A stretch of DNA of 64,000 nucleotides from Ectobius pallidus (GCA_964059195.1 CAXKWD010000002.1:165856559-165920558), one strand, 5' to 3'. Positions 1 through 10,000 are shown, counted from the first letter of the stretch. Notes: generated by a model not told the origin, from the letters alone. Program-made: numbers and translations.

Positions 1-780
1 CATCTTTTTCAATTCCGCACACTCCCAGCATAAAAGAAACTTACGGAAATAAAAATAAAATCGACGCTTACGAAAGTTGGCATGGCTGAGAATCCCGGGA
101 AGGCATGCAGCTTCTATAAAAGCGCAGGATTGTATAACAGTGGGGAAAAAAACAGTTTCAACTGCCTTTGGCATATAAACTTATGTTTCCTCGGAAACAC
201 AAGACATTTTTGAGATTATATTGTTAATGTAAAAACAGTATCTTTTATTCTTGGAGATGAAAATCGCGCAGGATTTTAAAAAACTCGAAATAAAAACGTT
301 TTATCAGCGTACTACATAAATCCTCCCAAATGACAAAAGGCATAACTTTTCATTGCGAATATAACCATGTACATCAACAATAAAAATGTACCCTAGTTTA
401 CGAGATAAAGGCTTTCGAACCGTTGAAAACGCCTCGCACGAAAAAAGTCATATCGACAAAAATAACGTCTTTTACAGTTCCGCACACTCTCAGCATAAAA
501 GAAACTTTCGGAAATTTAAAATAAAATCGACGCTAACGAAAGTTGACAGGGCTGAGAATCCCGGGAAGGCATGCAGCTCCTATAAAAGCGCAGGATTGTA
601 TAACAGTGTAAAAAAAACAGTTTCAACTGCCTTTGGCATATAAACTTATGTTTCCTCGGAAACACAAGACATTTTTGAGATTATATTGTTAATGTAAAAA
701 CAATATTTTTTATTCTTGGAGATGAAAGTCGCGCAGGATTTTAGACAAGTCAAAATAAAACCATTTTATCAGCCTAGTAC
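1..780. repeat. 463-bp satellite, left segment (about 1.7 monomers)
   Basis: This is the start of the satellite array, cut by the window edge. It contains one full monomer and part of another, with landmarks found throughout the window: the AATCCCGGGAAGG block, the GTTTCCTCGGAAAC dyad and the CATCAACAATAAAAATGTAC tract. The monomer around 290-370 is of a divergent subtype (CAGCGTACTAC instead of CAGCCTAGTAC). The segment is nearly identical to 14563-15342, so it is the left flank of a large duplication. I see no gene in it. Confidence 0.95.
774..780. repeat. Target site duplication, left, DNA transposon copy 1
   Basis: CTAGTAC lies directly before the left inverted end. The matching duplicate at 7013-7019 reads CTAGAAC, one base different. 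Uninterrupted satellite monomers have a single CCTAGTACATAAA here, so the heptamer was duplicated on insertion. Confidence 0.85.
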
Positions 781-812
781 CACAGTATACGTATTAATAC
801 AGTAAGGAAACT
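781..812 (+). repeat. Left terminal inverted repeat, copy 1
   Basis: The 32 bases from CACAGTATAC to GGAAACT are the reverse complement of 6981-7012 except at one position (C here against A in the right end's complement, tenth base). The length is close to the 31-bp ends of Drosophila P, but the sequence is not the P terminus. Confidence 0.9.
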
Positions 813-851
813 CAGTCCGTTTTTCTGCCATACGGACATGCGCGCGCAGAT

Positions 852-859
852 TCCATGCG
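852..859 (+). repeat. Subterminal inverted octamer, copy 1 left
   Basis: TCCATGCG lies 71 bases inside the left end. Its inverted partner CGCATGGA is at 6925-6932, 80 bases inside the right end. P elements have internal inverted repeats of 11 bp in a comparable place; with only 8 bp this may be chance. Confidence 0.35.
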
Positions 860-882
860 ATCCTACCGGCCATTGAGTAATA

Positions 883-886
883 CTAC
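883..886. repeat. Target site duplication of the LTR element (left)
   Basis: CTAC precedes the TGTT end of the element and is repeated at 5302-5305 after its AACA end. In copy 2 of the host transposon the same place reads once, as AATACTACAATC (around 15442-15453), which confirms the insertion point. Confidence 0.9.
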
Positions 887-1184
887 TGTTATGGTGAATA
901 TTTTATTTATATATTTGTTTGTTAATGTGATACTTTTAGGGTTTCATAAAATCCGTATAAAAGATACTATCAACTTTATTAACAACATATATATTCTTAT
1001 TCTGTTAGTTAGAATCATGTAAGTATTCACATTTACTCAAACAGTTTACGATGTCTCTCTACATATTGATACAATAATAACATAGACAAGTTTCATACCT
1101 TTTTAGAAGTTGTTCTCAGAGCTAGCAGCACACACGGGAAGGGTTGACGGGGTGATGTTGTCGTCGGAACCTCTCCAATCTTCT

Positions 1185-1204
1185 CTCGGGCCCAAAGGCC
1201 CGAG
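1185..1204. other. GC-rich hairpin in the LTR
   Basis: CTCGGGCC and GGCCCGAG form a perfect 8-bp stem with loop CAAA. The second LTR has the same at 5111-5130. On the minus strand it falls downstream of the TATA box, so it would be in the transcribed leader. Confidence 0.7.
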
Positions 1205-1258
1205 TGGCGTGGCCACAGACAGGGCTGCTGCCTGACTCTCCTAGTACATATTTCGAGT

Positions 1259-1268
1259 CCTATTTATA
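1259..1268 (-). promoter_or_regulatory. TATA box of the LTR (minus strand)
   Basis: TATAAATAGG on the minus strand. About 33 bases downstream is TCAGG (minus strand, near 1235), a plausible initiator. The duplicate is at 5185-5194 in the other LTR, which is the 5' LTR and so the functional promoter of the element. Confidence 0.5.
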
Positions 1269-1375
1269 CGAAGATAATGCTGACATTGCACTCTGTAATT
1301 AGGCTGTTGATTCTTCATTGTGTTGCGGCAATCATATTACTTAATATCTTTGCAATCTGTAGTTGCTCCACAACA

Positions 1376-1389
1376 CCCTTCCCTCCTTC
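1376..1389 (-). promoter_or_regulatory. Polypurine tract of the LTR element
   Basis: On the minus strand the 14 bases GAAGGAGGGAAGGG lie directly against the 3' LTR. That is the place and composition expected of the plus-strand DNA primer in reverse transcription, and it is the main evidence for the minus orientation. Confidence 0.8.
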
Positions 1390-2830
1390 ATGGTGTAGGT
1401 ACCTGTAGGTACCTTGGTCCTTGGTCCTTGGTCTATGTGGGTCCATATTTTACGATGATACGTTTTGTACAGAGATCAGTACATCAGCTGTGGACTACTA
1501 TTCATCGTTTTCTGCGTTGATATCAGAATGAGGAGGTCATTGTTTTGGAGAATTGATTTTTCAGCATAATATGAATCTTCTTGGATAGAAAGGAATGTGT
1601 GTGCTGCTTACATCAGTAAATTACAGTGTCTCAACATAAACATAATAAAACCCTTTTCTGTTTAAAATATATGCACTTAATCCACAAGAAAATAAAATAT
1701 TGAAATATTTGGCTTTTCATTTTGGTAAACTCTTTTTTCTTAATAAGTTAAGTTGTTTTTAAGTGCATATTAGCCTATTAACAATACGAATAATTTTTCT
1801 GAAATTTTAAAACATAAGACATAATATCAATAACAGCAATCAGGTAAAATCGTTCCAATGAACTGTCACTTAGTATAACAGTTCTTATAAATATAATCTG
1901 CACCTATTATTTAAACATACATTTTTATATGAGAAAATTAAGTGAATGCAATATTGTGTCAGTATTCATTCACAAAATAGTGATACACAGTTAACAGAAA
2001 AAAATGTGCATCATTAGAAATTATTCAAACAGAAAATTATTATAGAACTTGAAATACATTGTTATCTCAATACAACAAAATTAAACGTTAAATGTTCTTT
2101 ATAATTCATAGTTTGTGTGTAAATAACTTTTTTAAAAAAAAAACTGTCTTTAAACAAAATTCAAAATATTAAAAAATTCTGTTCTATAAGAATTTTGAGT
2201 TTTTCTTTCCACTTCTACTGAAATGTTAAAAATTAAGAAGTGTACATACTAATCTCCATAAAATGAGTAAAATTGATATTTGATGTTCAATAGAACATTA
2301 AAAACCTTAAAATACATAATAACATTTCTTACACACATAAAAATACATTGATACTTCTTTTAAAATTTATCTAGTTATAAATGTACAATCTTTAAGTGGG
2401 AAGGGTGGGTATAATGGTATTGAAGGATGGTTAACTTTTTTTTTCTTTCTTTCTTCGGGGCCCCTTTTTGTGCACATGAGTATATTTCTTTTTACCGTTA
2501 TAATTATTTATGTAGGCCTACGTTATCATTTTTTCTATTTGTTTTGCATGCATTCTTGAATGTGCGTATTTTTCTTCTTGAGCTGCTTCTATGAAATCAT
2601 TGTGAAAAAAGAAAAGTAATTATATGATTTAAATGATTTATACAGATTTTTTTTCACCTGAAACAAAGAAAATTATATTATTATGACATTCTTTCATAAT
2701 TATGGACTATAATAAATTACGCGTATGTCTTCAAAGATAAAGAATTCATTTAAATATTCAAAGTGCTATGACTTTTATATAAAATTGTATGTCTTTCACT
2801 TATATATAGCTTTCACACTTACTGTGTGTG

Positions 2831-2858
2831 TGTTTTTTTTTTTTTTGGGGGGGGGGGT
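2831..2858. repeat. Homopolymer junction, T-run then G-run
   Basis: After a short GT repeat comes an uninterrupted T-run and then an uninterrupted G-run of about ten, before TACATAC. Such a tract is prone to slippage, and the exact run lengths may be unreliable. Confidence 0.7.
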
Positions 2859-3740
2859 ACATACAAAGTTAACATTGATGATTGCCATATTATTGAAAAT
2901 AACATTCCTCTATTACATAAAAATTATATTGAACTGGTAAAAATTGCAATCATATTCATGACACATTTAAGTAATATGATGTAAACGCTAGGTGTCAGCG
3001 AATTCTTTGTCAGCTGATTGTAGTAGACATTGACACACATGATTTCAACATGTAGCTTAAGTGCTTGCTCCTTGAAGGCAAGATTATTATAAAAAATCAC
3101 TATTATTTACATAATATAATTTGTTCTTAAACAAAATTGTTCATATTTAAATTTTAATACATATTTACATCTTTTAAAATAACTTATTCTTATTGCTACT
3201 GTATTTCTTTGAACACATTGCAAACCAATAGTTCTTATATTATTCTTTTATTTTTCTTTTTACAATAAGACTTACTTTTAATAAGATATTATAATTTTAT
3301 TTTCACCACATTTGCTAGAAAATCTTGCTTTCACACAAGCCTATTTACCTCATTGAATAAAATTCTTATTTTGTTGTTGTCAAAAATGAAATTATTTAAA
3401 TGTCATGTTATGTTTGATTTAAATTGTCACTTTAATCTGTGTTACAGTTATGTAAATTATTTCATACTTTTCTAAGTATTTTTTCAGTTAACGACACTTC
3501 TATGTACAAAATAATTGAGATGTCCCTGATTTTTTTTGAATTCTTGCGTTCTATCAAGATGAAAAATTTATGTTAGTTAAATGGCACGTGGCTATGATTC
3601 CATTATATTGGTAGATCGTGAGGCTATTCCATTATATAACATTTTATTTAATACTTTTGACCTATCATAATTATTATACACACTTACACTGCATTTTTTA
3701 TTTATTTATAGGCTATAGGCCTACTCTTACCTACTTTATT

Positions 3741-4086
3741 CGACGTTGGGCTTCTCTGTCCCGTTTATTTATTCATTTCGGCGTTGGGTTACTCTGTCCC
3801 ATTTATTTATTTATTTATTTCGGCGTTGGGTTCCTCTATCCCATTTATTTATTTCGGCGTTGGGTTTCTTTGTCCCATTTATTTATTTCGGCGTAGGGCC
3901 TCTCTGTCCCTTTTATTTATTTTGGCGTAGGACCTCTCTGTCCCTTTTATTTATTTCGGCGTAAGACCTCTCTGTCCCTTTTATTTATTTCGGCGTAGGG
4001 CCTCTCTGTCCCTTTTAATTATTTCGGCGTAGGACCTCTCTGTCCCTTTTATTTATTTCGGCGTAGGGTCTCTCTGTCCCTTTTCT
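3741..4086. repeat. 34-bp minisatellite inside the LTR element (about 10 units)
   Basis: Units of the form CGGCGTAGGGCCTCTCTGTC followed by CCTTTTATTTATTT start at 3741, 3779, 3821, 3855, 3889, 3923, 3957, 3991, 4025 and 4059. The first two are 38 and 42 bp because of extra ATTT steps; from 3821 on the spacing is exactly 34. Units drift from GGCGTTGGG in the left part to GGCGTAGGG in the right part, so the array grew in stages. Confidence 0.93.
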
Positions 4087-4792
4087 CGTAAGTGTATTTT
4101 ACTCGCTAATTATTTTATTCATAGGTCCCTGTGACTCATTTTTCACAAGTTGTATTATTATTAATGTACATATAGAAATATGCCCCAACAAATCTTTCAC
4201 TTTATTTAGATGCCACTCTTGTTAAACGCATTTATCAATTTATTATTGCTTCAAAATTCCAAAAAAATTAAAAATGTATTAATTTATCAATATAATCATT
4301 AATTTAATTACCAAAAAATTAATAATTCTCTAATAAAACGAATAATACTAATAACAAGACAACATTTATTCCTTTCAGTGCTTCATAATAAAATTTATGT
4401 AATTCTTTCCTGTTATATAAATATGGAATAAAATTATTCCCTGTCCATGATGTTTTAAATATTTAGTTTTTACATACAGGTAATATTCTTAAAAGGAACT
4501 TCACTTAGAAGAGAATGATGTATACATTTTTGTTTATTCAGCAAGTAAGCTATTATTTCAGTGATTGCTGTTATGTGAGCATGTGTGATGAGCAAGCTTT
4601 TTAACAACTGTGTGAAGGTTACTACTATACTCGTATTTGCAATAGCAGAAAAATTGATCTTAATTGCATTATACTATGTAATTCATAATTAAGTCACTAC
4701 AACTTTCCTAAAATAAAGCATATTCTCAATTTTATTTGGGGGGTTTCATTTAGGTAGGCGAACTTGGCATGCTGAGGTACATAATATGGTAA

Positions 4793-4810
4793 CGTCCCGC
4801 GCCTCTACCA
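4793..4810 (-). promoter_or_regulatory. Putative tRNA primer binding site
   Basis: On the minus strand, two bases after the 5' LTR, the sequence reads TGGTAGAGGCGCGGGACG. A TGG start complements the CCA end of a tRNA, and the GC-rich body fits an acceptor and T stem. I cannot name the primer tRNA from memory. Confidence 0.65.
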
Positions 4811-4812
4811 TT

Positions 4813-5301
4813 TGTTATGGTGAATATTTTATTTATATATTTGTTTGTTAATGTGATACTTTTAGGGTTTCATAAAATCCGTATAAAAGATACTATCAAC
4901 TTTATTAACAACATATATATTCTTATTCTGTTAGTTAGAATCATGTAAGTATTCACATTTACTCAAACAGTTTACGATGTCTCTCTACATATTGATACAA
5001 TAATAACATAGACAAGTTTCATACCTTTTTAGAAGTTGTTCTCAGAGCTAGCAGCACACACGGGAAGGGTTGACGGGGTGATGTTGTCGTCGGAACCTCT
5101 CCAATCTTCTCTCGGGCCCAAAGGCCCGAGTGGCGTGGCCACAGACAGGGCTGCTGCCTGACTCTCCTAGTACATATTTCGAGTCCTATTTATACGAAGA
5201 TAATGCTGACATTGCACTCTGTAATTAGGCTGTTGATTCTTCATTGTGTTGCGGCAATCATATTACTTAATATCTTTGCAATCTGTAGTTGCTCCACAAC
5301 A
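4813..5301 (-). repeat. 5' LTR (minus-strand element)
   Basis: The second 489-bp copy of the terminal repeat. As the 5' LTR of a minus-strand element it would drive transcription leftward, away from the THAP gene that starts 58 bases to its right. The TATA box is at 5185-5194 and the hairpin at 5111-5130. Confidence 0.92.
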
Positions 5302-5305
5302 CTAC
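5302..5305. repeat. Target site duplication of the LTR element (right)
   Basis: CTAC, matching 883-886. Five bases (ACTAC) would also match, but one would then belong to the LTR's own CA end. Confidence 0.9.
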
Positions 5306-5359
5306 AATCACTACTGCGGGAAGAATGGAAATAAATAGGAGTCTTGAATTTTTATAGCA

Positions 5360-6497
5360 ATGCGTGTTTGGAAAGGATGTTATTGTTCTGCTATAAATTG
5401 CAGTAACAATAAAGGAAGAAATCCTGAATTGCATTTCTTCACTTTCCCAAAAGATCCAGAAAGGTAAGAAGAAAAATACGTAATATTTATTGTATGCCTG
5501 CTGGCTTACTCTTGACACATGTTCTGGTGTGGTTATGTTTACATTTACTTTAATGTAATATTTTTATCTTTAATTATGTTGTAATTTCTAACAATAGATA
5601 CTAATGAAATGAAAATGTCAGCAGTCTATATCACGGTTAAAGATAACAATATTTAGGATGTCGTATTGTGATCGCTTAAGATAACACAATATTTGCTGCG
5701 GTGCAGCTTATTTCCTATGTGCATTGTAATGTATATGTCAGGGCCGGTTATGTATACAAACATGTGTGCCGTGTTGGCAGTCAAGAATGGCTATGTGAGC
5801 TCTAATGCACATGGCCATTTTGCAGCATGTAGCCGATTTTTTTTCTTTGCTTGCACAAACCTGACAATCAAAGATCCACATGCCCGGTTGTAAGGATCAA
5901 TGCTAAGGAATATCAGTGCACATAACTCAATTTCGTAAAAAAAAAAGTGCACATAGCCGATTTTACAGGCGGTACGATATTTATTTTCTCGAACACGATG
6001 TAGGCGTAAAGATGACGAAAACATAATCTTACATCATAAATTCTCGGATACATGTGCCATTAAGGTGTTTGCGACAGTAAACTAACATGACATCATTATC
6101 CAAACCTAGGCAAGCAATAGGCTTACCTAAAATAGGCTACTGTTAAGAAGCGTATCTAGTCCAAGGTTTTTCCCACCTTTAAAATCAACGTTTAAGTTAT
6201 AAATTATATTAAAGAGTGACCTTTGAATATAGGTTTGTCACACTGCTCGTCCTCAACTTCATTGTTGAGATTGTATTTTGTTTCTGTATCTTACGGCTTC
6301 GATCTACCTTCAATTGTTGTAATGATTTCAGGTGTAAAAAATGGGTCATCAATAGTCGGCGAGAAGACCTACTAACAAAAACTGTAAAATATTTAAATGT
6401 AAATTGCCGCCTATGTTTGGAACACTTCGAAAACAGCCAGTTTATGAATTCCAATAAGAACTCTTTAATTAAAACTGCTGTACCGACTGTATACTAA
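5360..6497 (+). CDS. THAP zinc-finger domain protein, copy 1 (two exons, 89 aa)
   Basis: Exon 1 is 5360-5463 and exon 2 is 6332-6497 (stop TAA), joined across an 868-bp intron with donor AG/GTAAG and acceptor TTTCAG/G in phase 2. The 89 residues are a THAP DNA-binding domain and nothing more. The zinc ligands of the C2CH pattern are C9, C14, C63 and H66 (C-x4-C-x48-C-x2-H). The other hallmarks are present: F29-P30, W39, F67, and the closing AVPTVY at 84-89. The ATG was chosen because it is the first in frame and stands just before the first cysteine pair, as is usual. THAP domains bind DNA site-specifically and head P-element transposases and many animal nuclear proteins. The stop directly after the domain leaves no dimerisation or catalytic part. 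The LTR element sits 58 bp upstream of the ATG and probably cuts the gene off from its own promoter. Confidence 0.82.
5464..6331 (+). other. Intron of the THAP gene, copy 1
   Basis: GTAAGAAG at the start, TTTCAG at the end, preceded by a moderately pyrimidine-rich stretch (CTACCTTCAATTG). It splits the THAP domain between FPKDPE and RCKKW. No other gene is seen inside; the short frames near 5700-6020 on both strands resemble no known protein. Confidence 0.8.
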
Positions 6498-6644
6498 AAG
6501 CAGTTTTGGAGTATTAGAAATTGAGAAATATTGATAGAAACCTATATTTTTATTTGAATTTTGTATTGTATCTTATGTAATATTGTATTATTTTTGTAAA
6601 ATGATGACATTTCTATTCTAATGTAATATTAGGCTACTTTTAAA

Positions 6645-6650
6645 AATAAA
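6645..6650 (+). terminator. Candidate poly(A) signal of the THAP gene, copy 1
   Basis: AATAAA about 150 bases after the THAP stop codon, the first good match downstream. In AT-rich DNA this could be chance. Confidence 0.4.
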
Positions 6651-6651
6651 A

Positions 6652-6740
6652 ATGAGTTATAATTGGTTTTCCAAGAATCATCTTGAAGTTATTAAAACTT
6701 GTAATAAGAATAGCCCTAGGAACTGCAGTGCAAGTTACAG
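6652..6740 (+). pseudogene. Possible remnant exon with splice donor, copy 1
   Basis: From an ATG at 6652 a frame stays open for 29 codons and ends in AG at a strong donor, CAG/GTAAGTGG (6741). The intron phase is 2, the same as that of the THAP exon 1 donor. A weak acceptor, AAATTCAG at 6820, would add a short tail before a stop. The product is not recognised. It may be a leftover exon of the larger gene from which the THAP-only version derives, or a chance frame. Confidence 0.2.
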
Positions 6741-6924
6741 GTAAGTGGCATTTAAAAATTGTGCCTGATCTTAACTAAAATATAATACATGCTTCATTGT
6801 TTCTTAAATTTAAAATTCAGTTTTGAAAGAAGATTTTTTTCTCTTATTATAACATATTTTGTTATGTGTTTATGCATTTTCCCAAGTTATTTTATATGGT
6901 GAGAATGCAGTTTTACTCAACCGC

Positions 6925-6932
6925 CGCATGGA
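6925..6932 (-). repeat. Subterminal inverted octamer, copy 1 right
   Basis: CGCATGGA, the inverse of 852-859. Confidence 0.35.
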
Positions 6933-6980
6933 GCGCTAGTGTCGAACAGCTAACAAGTTCTCATAGGACTTTTAACACAC

Positions 6981-7012
6981 AGTTTCCTTACTGTATTAAT
7001 ACTTATACTGTG
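6981..7012 (-). repeat. Right terminal inverted repeat, copy 1
   Basis: It begins AGTTTCCTTACTG and ends ATACTGTG, pairing with 781-812 at 31 of 32 positions. Satellite sequence resumes directly after it. Confidence 0.9.
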
Positions 7013-7019
7013 CTAGAAC
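7013..7019. repeat. Target site duplication, right, copy 1
   Basis: CTAGAAC, one substitution from the left duplicate CTAGTAC. The same place in copy 2 is still CTAGTAC, so the change happened in this copy after the duplication. Confidence 0.75.
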
Positions 7020-10000
7020 ATAAAATCTCCCAAGAGAAGAACGTCATAACATTTCATTGCGAATAAAAGCGTGTACATCAACAATAAAAATGTACCATAG
7101 TTTACGAGATAACGGCTGTCGAACCGTTGAAAACGCCTCCCACGAAAAGAGTCATATCGGCAAAAATAACATCTTTTACAATTCCGCACACTCTCAGCAT
7201 AAAAGAAACTTTCGGAAATAAAAATAAAATCGACGCTTACGAAAGTTGGCATGGCAGAGAATCCCGGGAAGGCATGCAGCTTCTATAAAAGCGCAGGATT
7301 TTATAACAGTGTAAAAAAAACAGTTTCAACTGCCTTTGGCATATAAACTTATGTTTCCTCGGAAACACAAGACATTTTTGAGATTATATTGTTAATGTAA
7401 AAACAATATTTTTTATTCTTGGAGATGAAAGTCGCGCAGGATTTTAGAAAAGTCGAAATAAAACCATTTTATCAGCCTAGTACATAAAAACTCCCAAGAG
7501 ACGAACGTCATAACATTTCATTGCGAATAAAACCGTGTACATCAACAATCAAAATGTACCATAGTTTACGAGATAATGGCTGTCGAAGCGTTGAAAACGC
7601 CTCGCACGAAAAAAGTCATATCGACAAAAATAACGTCTTTTACAGTTCCGCACACTCTCAGCATAAAAGAAACTTTCGGAAATTTAAAATAAAATCGACG
7701 CTAACGAAAGTTGACAGGGCTGAGAATCCCGGGAAGGCATGCAGCTCCTCTAAAAGCGCAGGATTGTATAACAGTGGGAAAAAAACAGTTTCAACTGCCT
7801 TTGGCATATAAACTTAGGTTTCCTCGGAAACACAAGACATTTTTGAGATTATATTGTTAATGTAAAAACAATATTTTTTATTCTAGGACATGAAAATTGC
7901 GCATGATTTTAGAAAAGTCGATATAAAACCATTATATCAGCCTAGTACATAAAAACTCCCAAGAGACGAACGTCATAACATTTCATTGCGAATAAAAGCG
8001 TGTACATCAACAATAAAAATGTACCAGAGTTTACGAGATAACGGCTGTCGAACCGTTGAAAACGACTCACACGAAAAAAGTCATATCGGCAAAGATAACA
8101 TCTTCTTCAATTCCGCACACTCACGGCATAAAAGATACTTTCGGAAATAAAATAAAATCGACGCTTATGAAAGTTGGCATGGCAGAGAATCCCGGGAAGG
8201 CATGCAGCTTCTATAAAAGCGCAGGATTTTATAACAGTGTAAAAAAAACAGTTTCAACTGCCTTTGGCATATAAACTTATGTTTCCTCGGAAACACAAGA
8301 CATTTTTGAGATTATATTGTTAATGTAAAAACAATATTTTTTATTCTTGGAGATGAAAGTCGCGCAGGATTTTAGAAAAGTCGAAATAAAACCATTTTAT
8401 CAGCCTAGTACATAAAAACTCCCAAGAGACGAACGTCATAACATTTCATTGCGAATAAAACCGTGTACATCAACAATAAAAATGTACCATAGTTTACGAG
8501 ATAATGGCTGTCGAAGCGTTGAAAACGCCTCGCACGAAAAAAGTCATATCGACAAAAATAACGTCTTTTACAGTTCCGCACACTCTCAGCATAAAAGAAA
8601 CTTTCGGAAATTTAAAATAAAATCGACGCTAACGAAAGTTGACAGGGCTGAGAATCCCGGGAAGGCATGCAGCTCCTATAAAAGCGCAGGATTGTATAAC
8701 AGTGGGAAAAAAACAGTTTCAACTGCCTTTGGCATATAAACTTAGGTTTCCTCGGAAACACAAGACATTTTTGAGATTATATTGTTAATGTAAAAACAAT
8801 ATTTTTTATTCTAGGACATGAAAATTGCGCATGATTTTAGAAAAGTCGATATAAAACCATTTTATCAGCCTATTACATAAAACCTCCCAAGAGACGAACG
8901 TCATAACATTTCATTGCGAATAAAAGCGTGTACATCAACAATAAAAATGTACCATAGTTTACGAGATAACGGCTGTCGAACCGTTGAAAACGACTCACAC
9001 GAAAAAAGTCATATCGGCAAAAATAACATCTTTTCAAATCCGCATACTCACAGCATAAAAGAAACTTTCGGAAATAAAACTAAAATAGACGCTAACGGAA
9101 GTTGGCAGGGCTGAGAATCCCGGGAAGGCATGCAGCTTCTATTAAAGAACAGGATTGTATAAGAGTGGAAAAAGAACAGTTTCAACTGCTTTTGCATATT
9201 AACTTATGTTTCCTCGGAAACACAAGACATTTTTGAGATTATATTGTTAATGTAAAAACAATATTTTTTATTCTTGGAGATGAAAAGCTCGCAGGATTTT
9301 ACAAAAGTCGATATAAAACCATTTTATCAGCCTAGTACATAAAAACTCACAAGAGACGAACGTCATAACATTTCATTGCGAATAAAACAGTGTACATCAA
9401 CAATAAAAATGTACCATAGTTTACGAGATAACGGCTGTCGAACCGTTGAAAACGCCTCGCACGAAAAAAGTCATATCGGCAAAAATAACATCTTTTACAA
9501 TTCCGCACACTCACAGCATAAAAGAAACTTCGGAAATAAAAATAAAATCGACGCTTACGAAAGTTGGCAGGGCTGAGAATCCCGGGAAGGAATGCAGCTT
9601 CTATAAAAGCGCAGGATTGTATAAAAGTGGACAAAAAACAGTTTCAACTGCCTTTGGCATATAAACTTATGTTTCCTCGGAAACACAAGACATTTTTGAG
9701 ATTATATTGTTATTGTAAAAGCAATATTTATAATTCTTAAGATGAAAATCGCGCACGATTTTAGAAAAGTCGAAATAAAACCATTTTATCAGCCTAGTAC
9801 ATAAAAACTCCCAAGAGACGAACGTCATAACATTTCATTGCGAATAAAAGCGTGTACATCAACAATAAAAATGTACCATAGTTTACGAGATAACGGCTGT
9901 CGAACCGTTGAAAACGACTCACGCGAAAAAAGTCATATCGGCAAAAATAACATCTTTTCAAATCCGCATACTCACAGCATAAAAGAAACTTTCGGAAATA

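Larger units (their letters stand above)
887..1375 (-). repeat. 3' LTR (minus-strand element)
   Basis: 489 bp, reading by eye identical to 4813-5301. On the minus strand it carries TATAAATAGG (1268-1259) as a TATA box, AATAAA at 980-975 and 907-902, and a strong GC-rich hairpin (1185-1204). The polypurine tract lies directly outside it at 1376-1389. Confidence 0.92.
1390..4792 (-). other. Internal region of the LTR element, no recognisable coding
   Basis: About 3.4 kb of AT-rich DNA. No retroelement protein can be recognised in the short frames here; the few plus-strand frames of 70-90 codons are low complexity or come from the minisatellite. Landmarks: short repeats of GGTACCTGTAGGTACC and TCCTTGG units at about 1397-1436, a T-run followed by a G-run near 2832-2858, and the 34-bp minisatellite at 3741-4086. 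Confidence 0.75.
887..5301 (-). mobile_element. Non-autonomous LTR retroelement (4415 bp, minus strand), nested
   Basis: Two direct repeats of 489 bp (887-1375 and 4813-5301) begin TGTT and end AACA, the usual TG...CA form, and are flanked by CTAC duplications. Orientation is minus: read that way, an 18-nt TGG-starting primer binding site follows the 5' LTR after two bases, and a 14-nt all-purine tract abuts the 3' LTR. The 3437-bp interior is AT-rich and has no long open frame on either strand and no protease, reverse transcriptase or integrase. It therefore resembles large non-coding LTR derivatives (LARD-type) that depend on a partner element. The LTRs look identical base for base, implying recent insertion. 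It lies in the upstream part of the THAP transposon, between the left end and the THAP start codon. Confidence 0.9.
781..7012 (+). mobile_element. P-like THAP DNA transposon, copy 1 (interrupted by an LTR element)
   Basis: A DNA transposon inserted in a satellite monomer. The ends are inverted repeats of 32 bp with one mismatch (781-812 and 6981-7012), starting CACAGTATA. Removing the nested LTR element and its 4-bp target duplication leaves 1813 bp, exactly the length of copy 2 at 15343-17155. It encodes a two-exon THAP-domain protein and nothing like an RNase H-fold transposase, so it should not be able to move by itself. THAP domains plus inverted ends are known for the P superfamily and for Kolobok; Kolobok uses TTAA targets, which this does not, so P-like is the better reading. 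P elements usually make 8-bp duplications; here 7 bp are seen, which leaves the family call uncertain. Confidence 0.8.

Noticed and set aside
1240..1250. CCTAGTACATA shared by the LTR and the satellite target site
   Set aside because: An isolated 11-base match with no extension on either side, in the transcribed part of the LTR; most likely coincidence.
1376..1410. Primer binding site on the plus strand after 887-1375 (TGGTGTAGG at 1391)
   Set aside because: It lies 15 bases from the LTR, and the plus orientation would leave no purine tract before 4813. The minus orientation explains both ends better.
2725..3964. Plus-strand frames of 70-92 codons inside the LTR element
   Set aside because: They are low-complexity, or translations of the 34-bp minisatellite, and run against the orientation given by the primer binding site and polypurine tract. 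No gag or pol motif is present.
5693..6024. Overlapping frames of 66 and 77 codons on opposite strands in the THAP intron
   Set aside because: No recognisable domain, overlapping each other, and lying between well-formed splice sites of the THAP gene.
6209..6454. Minus-strand frame of 81 codons opposite THAP exon 2
   Set aside because: It is the shadow of the THAP exon; the plus strand carries the recognisable domain.
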